From positions 107,001-171,000 of the forward strand of contig JANUWF010002273.1 of the NCBI GenBank assembly GCA_026120185.1: a stretch of DNA of 64,000 bases, in the 5' to 3' direction. The notes beneath the pieces were generated by a model. It did no database searches and was not told the origin of the DNA. It was given only the letters and a program-made list of their open reading frames with translations. Of this stretch, positions 47,628-58,797 are shown in pieces (within the stretch, counting starts at the first letter, position 1; every line of letters begins with the position of its first letter). This DNA is from Voacanga thouarsii. Taxonomy: Eukaryota; Streptophyta; Magnoliopsida; Gentianales; Apocynaceae. The position numbers and the translations under genes were made by a program.

Positions 47628-49334
47628 TGTTAGTGTTGTGCCCTAGAGGCAATCACTTGTACATTGTATATGACACATTTTATTTTAATAAAAGGCATTA
47701 TTTATCTTACAGTTTCTTTTGTTTACTTTAAGTAATATAACTGTTCGATAAAACCCCTAGTATAATACTGTGTTAAGAAAATCATGATAGAGATCATGGA
47801 TGGTGTTGGTACTTAAATAGTCCCTAGTCATAGTATTAATGAGACAAGACATCATTAATGCATTAAGACTAGCATGTGTTAGACTTCCTGATTTGATCAG
47901 GCGGTAGTTCTCATAACCGTGAGTATTGAGATACTCAAAGTTAACACATGAATGTTTATTAATGAAACAAGTTCATTGGATGACCTAGCTTTGAGATAAT
48001 CACATGGATAACTATTTAGTGCCAGTGATATAATCTCAATATAGCAAATGTGTAAGTATCCTTAGACTTGAGATCTCCAAGGTACTTTGTTTGCTGAGCT
48101 TTGTACTTTGATTTCAATCTTCGGAGCTCGATTGAGGGCTGCCTATGGGATGAATATTGGGTATATTGTGAGGTAAACGAAAGTAGTTGGGAGGGTCAAT
48201 AAAGGATTCATCACTTATAATAGTAGGGTCGAATATCTCACGGCCACTTATAGGAATTACTACTCAGAAAGTCTTTGGCCAAGGCAATTGTGTATTGGAA
48301 ACTGTTCCAATTGATACACATCTAGAGTATTGGGTTCTTGGTACAAATACTATTGTATTCGGGCCAGAATTAATTCTGGAGGGAGTTAGCACTAATTCCG
48401 TACTCCAAATTGAATGAGATATTGTACGGTAAAAGGAGTTAATTGCAGTAAAGTTTGTTATTGAAGGGTTCATGTCAAACCACTTGACTTCCTGGACTCT
48501 TGGGTGGTCATGATGTGTTGCTAGATACCGCTCATGATATGGGAATATGGGTTTATTAATTGATGAATTAATAAACCAATCATGATTAGAATTAATAGGA
48601 TTAATTCTAATTAATTATAAATTATTAGTCTCAAAGACGTTTGGATTAATTCATGTTCGCTACCAATTGACTGGGAAACCTAATATGTCATATACAATAG
48701 ATGATTATATACTCAAGATGTTAGTTGATAACATAGTGGGGTTAATTGCGAGAAAGAGAAGTTATTGTGGATAAATTATAATTAGTTATAATTTGTGGTC
48801 TAAGATGTAATTGTGGGAACTTGATGTTTCTAATTACAATTAGAAAATTATAATTTTTTTAGAATTTCAAAATTTCAGTGGATTTTGGAATATATATTGG
48901 ATATGCTCGACACCCTAATCTAAGGGTGATTCACACAAAAATAGGAGCCACAAAACAAACGTCTTCTTCTCTTCCTCTCTCTCTCTCTCTCGTTTTGCTG
49001 AAAACGTGGAGAAGCCCTAGCCGCTATATTTTTCTACTAGCACAGGAAATTTTAGTGCTTGAGTACCTCTGTATGGATTACTATTATAGATAATTACACA
49101 CTGTGATTATAGTGGTTAGACGTCCAACTCTCGTGGAGTTTGCACAAGAGGATTGCTGGATTGCGCTTCGACTTGTAGAAGAAAATTTTTGTTCTTTGGA
49201 CGATCACCCAAATGTGAAAGCTGTTACCTTTATTTTCATTATATCTTATTTTTCACACATAGACGGGTCCTAGGAAGGTATCTCGTTTATTCTTCCGCTG
49301 CGCCATATAGGATACGAGCCTGAGATACCCAACA
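47628..49334 (+). mobile_element. solo LTR, 1707 bp, inserted in E1 integrase
   Basis: It starts TGTTAGTGTTGTGCCCTAG and ends GAGATACCCAACA, with the 5-bp duplication AATTC at 47623-47627 and 49335-49339. Excising it with one AATTC would restore reading from GEF into KDYI, as seen uninterrupted in E2 (about 53880-53855). A relative is the partial LTR at 2487-3103. Contained open frames (48187-48417, 48878-49093) have no motifs. A CT microsatellite lies at 48974-48990. Confidence 0.9.
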
Positions 49335-49740
49335 AATTCAAGGACTACATAGTAAATCATGGGATAGTATCCCAACTCTCTGCACTAGGGATACCCCAAC
49401 AGAATGGAATAGCTGAGAGAAGGAACATGACATTAATGAAAATGGTCAAAAGCATAATATCTCATGCTACTCTTCCAGTGTCATTTTGGGGATATGCCCT
49501 AGAAACAACGACATATATTCTGAACTTGGTGCTTTTCAAGTCAGTACCTAAGACCCTCTATGAGATGTAGATTAGGCGTAAGTCAAGTCTAAATCATCTC
49601 AAGATATGGGGTTGTCCAACTTATATACTGATCAAAGGAGACAAGTTAGAACCGAGATCAGAATTATGCTATTTTCTTGGATATCCAAAAGGTAGAAAGG
49701 GTGGTTACTTTTATCATCCCAATGAGCAAAAAGTACTTGT
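49335..49740 (+). pseudogene. E1 integrase, second part, cut by E2
   Basis: Reading continues with [20 protein letters not shown] (49341-49400) then [20 protein letters not shown], carrying the catalytic Glu region and the conserved QNGVAERRN-type block. It goes on through [14 protein letters not shown], a stop, and GDKLEPRSELCYFLGYPKG-like sequence to NEQKVLV at 49721-49740. The 3' LTR of E2 starts immediately after. The remaining E1 pol and its 3' LTR are expected beyond the right window edge. Confidence 0.8.
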
Positions 49741-51658
49741 TGAGGGATAAAGTTGGGTTCTTTCTAAAGGCAATGAATACAGAGGATGCCATGCATGCAA
49801 GGAAAATAAACCCAGAAAAGCAAAGACATGGCATAGCAGAAGGTGAAAAATAATACCTTTGCGTGTCCTTGGTCTATTTGGCTGAGAAGACGAGGTCCTA
49901 ACTACTAGAATGGCTACTTGTCTCGACAATGATTCCAGTGGAAAACCAGCGATCCTTCAGTTTCTCCTAGGCATGTACGCGAAGCTTTTCGCTTCTCAAA
50001 ATATTCCTCAACCTAATCTATGTTGGTGACAACCTAGAGGAGGAATGGTCCTTCTTGATCCTTTGCTATTAGTTAGCAAAGACAAGAAGATGAAAGAGAA
50101 AGAAAAGAAAACGAGAGAGAGAGCAGAGGAAAAACTCTATTTTTTTTCCTCTGTGTCGTGAGTCTGTGTGAAGAACTGAACTCCACGACTCCAATTCACG
50201 TTACTAGATAACTAAAATACTAGTGTTTAATATTTCAAAATATCTGGAGGTTATTAATAGAAGAGATTTGAGTAATCCTTAACTCTTCTGTATCATGAAT
50301 AAAAATAACTCTTTAGTCCACGCTATTGGGCCAAAATAATTTATTATTTTCCTTGGATCCAATAAGCCTAAAAATAATGACCATTAATTATTTATTTCTT
50401 GGGCCTATTAAAATAATCTAATAAATAATTAATGAGCCCAAATGAACTAAAATAATTATTTAAGCCTTTTATTAACTAGTTTAAGCCCAAGTTAATTTTT
50501 TTAATTATTCAATCTGAGCTTAGGCCCTAAATAATTAATTAACCAATTAAACTAGATAAAAAATTTAATTTCTCTCGTTCCTTTATTTTATTCCAGTCCA
50601 AAAAATAAATTAGATTTTTTGAATAAAATAAAATCATTTTTGTTGTGACCATTTCCTCGACTTAAAATAGTTAGGATTTACGAGTTATTTCGAGGACCAA
50701 AAAGACACATCACCTTGGCTATTAAAATGGCTAAAATACCCTTACTATATAAATAGTTATATTTTACATTTTAAGTATTTTCTAATATTACAAGAAGGAA
50801 ATATTGACCACAAGGACAATGCTGTGTTAGCTATATCTTCGATCTACAGGTAAAATGACTAAAATAACCCTCTACATATCACCGTGCATTTAAAGAGGAA
50901 AGAGTGTACTAATAACTCTCTAAAAGACATCTACCATCCTTAGACTTTTAGTCTAATGATCCATGACTTCTTGGAATATTTCTGCTTTCCAAGAGAGCTA
51001 TCCTAAAGCCAATATTCAAGTCATGTGTTCCCAGGGCTCTGGATAATTAGATTATTTGGACAACCACAAGGGGTGATATAGTGTAGACACTATCTCGTAG
51101 AAGTCTGTCTTGACCAACTAGTCACATATATCCAACATACAAGTATATTGGTCCTTCTCAAAAATCTTAACTATAGTATATCAAAGCATACGCTTCCAGT
51201 TTCGTCAGACCACCAACTTATACTCAAGTTGTAGGGTACAAGTCCACGTTGTAGCAGTAGTAGTTTGGGTTTCTATCACATAATACTGTTAAAAACTACT
51301 ACTATAAATCCTGTTCTACGTATTCGAAATTCGCTTGTGTTAAGAAATGAGTAGACTACTCATTGGCTAAAGTTAAGCTATTCCCTATTTAGAATTTATA
51401 ACATAATAACCTTACCATTATGAGATTCTAATTCCCATCATCTAGTTAGAACAACAGTTTATATGTTAATTATCCTATGGTTTGTACCTTACTGTGAAAG
51501 ACCTCCATTCACATGAACCATTTACTTAAACGCAATGCGTCTTTTCCAAGTGCACAAATATAAAGAAGATTTCACAAATAAATTCTGAGAAAAATACTTT
51601 TATTATACAAGTCAAAATTGTATCAGAAACCTAGTCTAAGAGGGCATACATTTCAACA
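49741..51658 (-). mobile_element. E2 3' LTR (1918 bp, subfamily a)
   Basis: On the minus strand it starts TGTTGAAATGTATGCCCTCT at 51658, directly after the polypurine tract, and ends CTTTATCCCTCA at 49741. The left flank CTTGT (49736-49740) is the expected target site. Its sequence is closest to the E1 LTR (for example TAATTATTTATTTCTTGGGCC at about 50383-50403 against the E1 form) and clearly differs from the LTR at the other end of E2. The palindromic block lies at 50491-50544. Confidence 0.85.
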
Positions 51659-51675
51659 ATCTCCTATTTGCACTT
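51659..51675 (-). promoter_or_regulatory. E2 polypurine tract
   Basis: On the minus strand the sequence AGTGCAAATAGGAGAT immediately precedes the LTR start TGTTG. It is a decayed form of the family's GTGGGAGAT tract, seen better preserved before the LTR at 63234. It primes plus-strand DNA synthesis. Confidence 0.75.
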
Positions 51676-51689
51676 TAAGACTAAGTAAG

Positions 51690-53259
51690 TCCATAGGTGC
51701 CTACCTCTATAGCGTCTAAGTGTCTTCTATAGACTCTCCACCAAAGGCTTGGTGAAAGAATCTGCTAAATTATTTTTTGAGGTAATCTGTACCACTACGA
51801 CATTCCCTCTCTGGATGAAATCCTAGACTAGATGGAACTTCCTCTCTATGTGCTTTTCCTTTTCGTGGTTCCTTGGTTCTTTGGATTAAAAGACTACACC
51901 AGTGTTGTCGCAATACATCACAACCGATTTATCTCTTTGTGGCATGACTCCAAGTTCCAAAAGGAACTTCCGGAGCCAAATTGCTTCTTAGAATGCCTCC
52001 GAAGCTGCCACATACTCAGCTTGCATGGTTAAGTCAGTATTGCAAGATTGCTTGATACTCCTCTATGAAATGGCTCCTCCAGATAAGGTGAAGATATATC
52101 CACTAGTAGATTTTCTCTCATCCTCATCCGCTTGAAAGTTTGAGTTCGTGTATCCTGTAGGAACTAAGTCATCAGTCCTGTAAACCAACATATAATCTCT
52201 TATACCTTTAAGATATTTAAGAATATGCTTTACAGCCTGCCCATGAACCTCCCTGGGGTTTGATTGATATCTGCTAACTAAGCTTATGACAAAGCAGATA
52301 TCTGACCTAGTACACAGTATGGTATACATGAGACTTCCCATAGCTGAAGCATAGGGAATTCTACTCATTCTATCTTTTTCTTCTTAAGACTTTGGACAGT
52401 CATTTGAAGAAAAAGACAACCCATGGTTACAACGGATCAATGCCCCCTTGCATGAGTCCATGTTGTACTTGGCTAGCATCTTGTCAATGTATGTTGTTTG
52501 GGATAAACCTAACATTCTTTACTTCTTATTTCTAAGAAGCTTTATCCCGAGAATATAACTAACTTCACCCAAATTCTTCATACTAAATTGACTAGATAGC
52601 CAAACTTAGTAGATAACAGTGTCCCTACATCATTTCCAATGAATAGAATGTTATCCACATATAGGACAAGAAAAATCACATTTATGCCTTCTAGTTTTTT
52701 ATACACGCATGGTTCATTCTCATTTTGAATAAAATCGTAAGACTTTACAGTCTAATCAAAATGAATGTTCCATACTCTGGATGCCTGCTTAAGTCAATAA
52801 ATGGATTTTTTAAGCTTACAAACCATATGTTCTTAGCCTTTAGCAATAAAGCTTTCGGGTAGGTACATATAGATGTTTTCACTAAGATGGCCATTTAAAA
52901 ATGCCGTCTTGAAATCCATTTATCATATCTCATAGTCATAATGATATGACTATTGGGAAAAAGGTTTCTTCATAGTCGATCCCTTCTTACTGAGTATATT
53001 CTTTTGTCACAAGCCTAGCTTTGAAGGTTTCCACCTTTCTATCCACTCCCATCTTCCTCTTGTAAACCCACTTACACCAAATGGGTTTTATCTCTTCAGG
53101 TGAAGCTACAAGATCCCAAACCTAATTGAAGTATATAAACTTAATCTCGGCTTTCATTACTTCATGCCATAGGTCTGCATCGGTATCAGCAATAGTCTAT
53201 TCGTATTTAATGGGATCTTGTTTCTGGTGATTGAAGACTAGGTCAAAAGCCTCTCCAGT
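51690..53259 (-). pseudogene. E2 reverse transcriptase and RNase H, decayed
   Basis: The catalytic block reads FLVLYVDNILFIGND (about 52665-52620); the family motif YVDD has become YVDN, losing a metal-binding Asp. The frame 52368-52063 carries SRIPYASAMGSLMYTILCTR, SDICFVISLVSRYQSNPREV, HGQAVKHILKYLKGIRDYML and DERKSTSGYIFTLSGG, the connection to RNase H. RNase H continues with QAEYVAASEA- and YCDNTGVV-like pieces (52000-51880). Stops and frameshifts are frequent between 53259 and 52700. Confidence 0.8.
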
Positions 53260-54176
53260 CTATCTTTCTGGAACTCTAGATATCCTTTCACTACGACGAG
53301 GCTCTATTTGTATAAGTTCTTGAGGCTGTGCCTCTTCTTGTTCTATAATCGGGTTAGGAGAAATTGAATCAGAAGATAACTTCTCTTCGAGTTCCAACCT
53401 TGTTGAATCTTTAGTGGATGTACTTTGTTCATTCTCTAAGTATCTAGCATTAGTACTCACAAGTACCTTTTGCTCATTGGAATGATAAAAGTAACCACCC
53501 TTTGTATCATTTGGATACCCGACAAAATAGCATAATTTTGATCTTATTTCTAACTTGTCTCCCTTGATTAGTACATAAGTTGGACAACTCCATATCTTGA
53601 GATGATTTAGGCTTGGCTTACGCCCAGTCCACATCTCATAGGGTGTCCTAAATACTGACTTGGAAGGTACCGAGTTTAGAATATATGCCGCTATTTCTAG
53701 GGTATATCCCCAACAAGACACTGGAAGAATAGCATGAGACATCATGCTTCAGACCATTTCTATCAATGTCCTGTTCCTTCTCTCAGTTACTCCATTCTGC
53801 TGGGGTGTCCTCGGCATAGAGAGTTAGGATACTGTCCCATGATGTACCATATAGTCCTTAAATTCACCAAGGAAGTATTCTCCACCACGATCCGATTATA
53901 AAGTCTTGATTAATTTACCTGTCCGATACTCCACTTCAGCCTTAAACTCTTTGAACTTGTCAAAAGAGTCAAACTTACGTCTCATCAGATAAATATAACC
54001 ATACCTTGTACAATCATCTGTGAAAGTGATAAAGTACTCAAACCTCCTCTAATTGGTGTAGACAAAAGACCACACACATCAATGTGAACAAGACCCAATG
54101 CTTCTTTAGCTCTATCTACCTTTTGGGTAAAGAACCTTTTGGTCATTTTTCCCATAAGACAGGATTCACACTGAGG
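53260..54176 (-). pseudogene. E2 integrase, decayed but largely readable
   Basis: The frame 53745-53260 reads HAILPVSCWGYTLEIAAYIL, then NSVPSKSVFRTPYEMWTGRK, IWSCPTYVLIKGDKLEIRSK and YFVGYPNDTKGGYFYH, and ends in an acidic linker with RRSERISRVPER. Upstream blocks are SDRGGEYFLGEFKDYMVHHG (about 53900-53840), preceded by a stop at the codon where E1 also has one, and TFTDDCTRYGYIYLMRRK-like sequence (about 54035-53980). These are the D,D,E core and the plant copia GKGY-type tail region. Integrase would insert the cDNA into the genome. Confidence 0.8.
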
Positions 54177-54780
54177 CTAACTTTCCAATCTTAATGAGCC
54201 TAAAGACCCATCATGGATTAACCTCTGAATTCTTGTTGAGTTAATGTGACCCAATCTTAGATGCCAAAGATATGAGTCATTGACATTGGTCTTTCTCTTC
54301 CTATTTAAAAGTTTAGATTGACCGTTATTCAATTGATTGTTAATAGGATTAATGAAGAATAGATTTCCATACATATGCCCAATATATATAACTTCTCCAT
54401 TTCTACTGATAGTAATACCAGAATGGAAAGAAACATAATATCCTTGATTTATTAGTTTTGCAACTGAAACCAAATTCTGTCTAAAACTAGGAATAAATAA
54501 AATATCCTTCAAAATGATTATTCTATTACAATCAAAAGTAAGTTCCAATTCTCCCACAACAAGGGCCTAAACTTGTGCTCCATTTCCCATGCGTAGTCCA
54601 TGTTCTCCCTTCTGGAGTCTTCTAACCTTCCTAAACCCCTACAAAGAGTTACAGATATGATCAGTAGCTCCTAAATCAACAATCCAAGTGGAAGTTGATC
54701 TAACCATTGATATAGACTCTAAATAGAGAACATCACTTGTGAGGTTTTTCTTGGCCTGAAGATCTGGACACTTCTTTTTT
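54177..54780 (-). pseudogene. E2 protease and pre-integrase
   Basis: The frame 54557-54177 contains ELELTFDCNRIIILKDILFI, SFRQNLVSVAKLINQGYYVS and YLWHLRLGHINSTRIQRLIH, the last being the start of the HHCC zinc finger before integrase. The protease piece at about 54695-54650 reads WIVDLGATDHICNSL; the catalytic D-S-G is D-L-G here, so the protease should be dead. The zinc-knuckle stretch (about 54825-54775) has lost its Cys residues. Confidence 0.8.
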
Positions 54781-54806
54781 TAGTGTCCCTTCTTCATATA
54801 CTTTAA

Positions 54807-55403
54807 TCATTTACCTTTGGGTTTATCTTTGGGTTGGGACTTGGGCTGGTGCACTATAATACCCTTCTTCTTCTTAAAATTTTTGGGCTTGGGCCTAGTT
54901 CTCGAAGAAGAGGCCATCATAGCTCTAGCCTGTGGCTTTATAATTTTCTCTGTCACCTGGAGCTCTTTCATCAACTGTGTTAAACCCATGTTTAACTTGT
55001 TCATGTTGTAATTCAACTTGAATTGAGAGAAGGAGCCCGACAAAGATTCGAGAACCATGTCCACTTGGCTCTCGGGGTCAATGACAGCCCCCAAGACTTC
55101 TGCTTCCTTGAAAGCAGCAATCATCTTGAGCATATGCTCTTTGACTGATGCTCTCTCAGTCATCCTGGTGTTTATGATCATTCGAAGAGCCTCCTGCCTT
55201 GCAGGCCAGCTTTTATCCGCAAACATTGTGGCCAGTGATGTACTTATATCATATGCAGTGGCCATATGCTCGTGATTCGATTGAAGCACATTTGACATGA
55301 AGGCTAACATATAGTATTGGACAATTTCGTTAGCCTTCTTCCATGCCTTTTCATATAAGACATACTTATACTCTTCGGTTGTGAGTATTTTATCCAGGTG
55401 CAT
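54807..55403 (-). pseudogene. E2 Gag, 198-residue open frame
   Basis: The longest open Gag frame of this array in one piece begins MHLDKILTTEEYKYVLYEKA. It runs through HEHMATAYDISTSLATMF, SWPARQEALRMIINTRMTER, VDMVLESLSGSFSQFKLNYN and MNKLNMGLTQLMKELQ to a basic tail (KPKNFKKKKG). Compared with E3 it lacks the CPVIGAGFTVEKREAKK-type stretch after VLYE, a deletion of about 16 residues, and its zinc knuckle is lost. The start Met is inside the capsid domain; the true N-terminus would lie upstream. Confidence 0.75.
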
Positions 55404-55794
55404 TTTTCAGTCCATATAGTATGGACCCGTTAGCTTATTCTCGTGAGGAATAACGGCTAAGGGACTAAAAGAACCTTTACCAACCATTTCTAAAATTTTG
55501 AAAAATATAAGAAATTCTCAGTATTTGTAAAATAAAAATAATTTTGTGCATTTTATCCTCATATTAAACTTGATAATAGCTAACTCTATTACTATTATCT
55601 TTAATATGATTAATTTGGCTCTTAGGAAAACAAGTATAGCTTCTTGGGAAGATTAACAGTTTCTTAAGCTAAGTGTGTTAACCATCACAAATTAATTTTC
55701 CTTCTAGGCAATAATTTAGAAGATAACTCTATCGAGGGGATGGCTATTTCTTTTCATTTTCTGCGGACATATCTCGCTGAACGTTTAAAAGGGG
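55404..55794 (-). other. E2 leader, truncated
   Basis: The sequence matches the E3 leader from Gag up to about 55780 (the CTATCGAGGGGATGGC block at 55729-55744). It then jumps to LTR sequence near 55795, missing the primer-binding site and more than a kilobase of leader present in E3. A deletion at this joint is the simplest reading. Confidence 0.7.
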
Positions 55795-57593
55795 GAAGCA
55801 AAGTACGCAGCGGAAGCAAAAACTGGAAAACTGAAGAATAGGAAACACACAGGCTGGAGCTGGCGCCGGTTCCGACGGCCTCAGTAGTGCCAGTCACGGA
55901 TTGGCGGGACTCCGAGGGAAATTTTTTTTTACCTCTTTTCCTCATTCTCAGAATTAGTTGGACCGGAATGTGTGGGACTGGAGTAGGTGCGCTAGTAGAA
56001 ACTTCTAGTGAAATTCCTGCAAGCCTCTTACTCCATCTATGCATGTATATGAATGCCAATCTCTCGATCTTCCAGTATATGACCTGCCTAATCCACGTTT
56101 AGTGAACAACTCATAGGGTTAAGGAATTTTTCTTGGAGAGAAAATGGAGGCATCTGTTTTTTTTTTTTCACGCTAGAAGAAGAGAAAAAAAAAAACAACG
56201 TTGCTTTCTTAACCCTCAGAAGAGTAAAAACCACATCCTTCTTTATCTTTCTGTTTAACCTAAATAAAATTCTAAGTTAAATTAGATTGGCCCATTGGAC
56301 TCTTAGTTTAGCCTTTTGGACAAAATTAATTATTCTAATTAGAACCAAATAAATGGCCCAATAAATAATTAAATTTTCACCCCAAATAAACTAGTAAAAT
56401 TAACAAGCCTATATTAGTTTAGTCCCAAGTCAATCTTCAATTATTCAAATTGGGCCAAAGCCCTGAACAATTAATTAACCCACCAAACCAATTTAATTAA
56501 TTCTCTCTCTCCATGGACCTTTATGTTATTCTAGCCCAATAATTAAATTAGATTACTTAAATAAAATAAATTCTATTTAATTTAATTTAAGAGCAATTTC
56601 TTAGCCTGTATTTAATTAGGACTCTCGGTGATCAAAAGACACACCACATTGGCTACTAAAATGACCAAAATACCCTAGCCATATAAATAGTTGTATTTTA
56701 CATTTTAAATATTTCTTAATATCACCATAAAGAAATATTGACCCCGAGGACATTGCTGCTTTAGCAAAGTCTTCGACCTACAGGTGTAATGACTAAAATA
56801 CCCTTTATATATCGCCATACATTTAGAGAGGAATAAATGCACTAACACCTCTCTAAATGACATCTACCATCCTTAGACTTCTAATCCAATGATTCACGAC
56901 TTCGTGGATTGTTTCCGCTTTCTAAGGGAGCTACCCTAAAGCAAACATCCAAATCATGTTTCCTAGGGCCCTAGATATTTAGATTATTCAGACAACCACA
57001 AGGGGTGATATAGTATAGAAACTATCTTGTACAAGTTTGTCTTAACTAACTAGTCACACATACCCAACATGCAAGTATATTGGTCCTACGATAGAACCTC
57101 AACTATAGCATATCAAAGTACATGCTTCTAGTTTCGTCAGACCACCAACTCATACTCAAGTCGTAGAGTACTAGTCCATGTTGTAGAAGTAGTAGTCTAG
57201 GTTTCTATCATATAGTACTTTTAGAAACTACTACTACAGGTCCTGTTCTACGTATTCGAAATATGCTTATGTCATGAAGTGAGTGGACTACTCACTGGCT
57301 AAAGGTAAGCTATTCCCCATTTGGAATTCACAACAAAATAACCTAGACATGAAGAGATTCCCATTCTCATCAATCCGTTAAGAACAAACATTTATGTGTT
57401 AAGTAACCTGTGATCCATACCTTATTATGAAAAATCACCATTCACATGGACCACTTACTTAAACAAAATGGGTCTTTTCCAATTGTAATTGTGCATAAAT
57501 AAAAATATAAATTCACAAATAATTTTTGAAAATAAATTCTTTTATTAAAACATTCGATAGTTACATAAGAAACCTAGTCTAAGAGGGCATATT
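55795..57593 (-). mobile_element. E2 5' LTR (about 1.8 kb, subfamily b)
   Basis: It aligns with the LTRs at 57594-58446 and 61380-63234 (shared TTGGACTCTTAGTTTA at about 56300 and CAATTAAATTAGATTACTTA-like sequence) rather than with E2's own 3' LTR. The minus-strand start should be TGTTGGGAAATATGCC, but the first 7-8 bases are missing and it joins directly to the end of E3's LTR. The internal end is also trimmed at the leader deletion. The palindrome lies at 56431-56480. Plus frames at 55887 and elsewhere are not genes. Confidence 0.8.
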
Positions 57594-57933
57594 TGAAGGT
57601 ATAGAAAATGGAAAACATAGGGCACGTAGCGGAAACGAAGATAAAAAACTGGAAAAACTGAAGAACAGGGGAATCCTGATCAGAGCCGGCGTTGGTTGTG
57701 CTCTGGCGAGACTCCGAGGTTAAAATTTTTTACCTCTTTTCCTCGTTCTAAGAGTTGGTTGGACCAGAATGTATACTATCGGGGTAGGTACGCTGGTGGA
57801 AGCCTTTGGTGTGATTCCTATAAGTCTCCTACTTCGTCTTTGCATGTAGGTGAACACCAATCTCTCGATCTTTCAGTATATGGCCTGCCTAAATCTGTTT
57901 GGTGAATAACTATAGACTAAGGAACCTTTTTTC

Positions 57934-57976
<43 letters not shown>

Positions 57977-58446
57977 GTTTGGCTTTTCACAGAGAAGAAG
58001 CCGTCTCAGAGAATGTATGTTCTGTCAACAACGTAGTTTTCAATCCTCCTGTTTAACATAAATAAAAATCCTTAGTTAAACTGGACTGGGCCATTGGACT
58101 CTTAGTTTTACCTTTTGGGCTTAATTAATTATTCTAATTAGAACCACATAAATGGCCCAATTAATAATTAATTTCCCAGCCCAAATAAACTAGTCCAATA
58201 AATAAGCCTATATTAGTTTAGTCCCAGGTTAATCCTTAATTATTCAAACTGGGCCAAAGCCCTGAATAATTAATTAACCCACTAAACTAATTTAATTAAT
58301 TCTTTCTCCATGGACCTTTATTTTATTCTATCCCAATAATTAAATTAAGTTACTTAAATAAAATAAATTCTATTTAATTTAATTTAATTCCTTAGTCCGT
58401 ATTTAATTAGGACTCATGGTCTATATTGGGGACCAAAAGACACACC
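57594..58446 (-). mobile_element. E3 3' LTR, 3' half only (subfamily b)
   Basis: On the minus strand it enters at GGTGTGTCTTTTGGTCCCC (58446), in the middle of the LTR, and ends CTATACCTTCA at 57594. It aligns with 61380-62281. The 5' half of the LTR, the polypurine tract and most of pol are missing. A GA microsatellite (57934-57975) sits at the same place as in the LTR at 61380. The palindrome lies at 58229-58279. Confidence 0.85.
57934..57975. repeat. GA dinucleotide microsatellite
   Basis: About 20 AG units inside the LTR, visible directly; the orthologous site in the 61380-63234 LTR is longer. Confidence 0.95.
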
Positions 58447-58797
58447 TTTTCCCTCTTCTTTGTTAAATGTTCAAATTGAACATTATTTAATTGATTGTTA
58501 ATAGGGTTTAGGAAAAATAGATTCTCATACATGTGTCCAGTACATAAAATTTTTCCATATCTACTGATAGAAATACCAGAATGAAAAGATACAGAATATC
58601 CTTGATTTATTAGTTTCGCAACTGAAATCAAATTCTGTCGAAATCTAGGTACATATAAAATATCTTTCAAAACCACTATTCTACTACAATAAAAAAACAA
58701 GATCCAGCTCTCCCATTGCAAGGGCCCAAACTCATGCTCCATTTCCCACATATAATCAATGTTCGCCCTTCTGAAATCTTCTAATCTTTTTAAACCC
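58447..58797 (-). pseudogene. E3 pre-integrase region, end of the surviving coding part
   Basis: The frame 58862-58407 includes YCSRIVVLKDILYVPRFRQN, LISVAKLINQGYSVSFHSGI and LFFLNPINNQLNNVQFEHL. Coding homology stops at 58447, where LTR sequence begins, so integrase, reverse transcriptase and RNase H have been deleted. Confidence 0.8.

Noticed and set aside
54817..55275. Plus-strand frames antisense to E2 Gag (and similar ones at 58949-59407)
   Set aside because: They mirror the Gag frame on the minus strand and carry no motif of their own.
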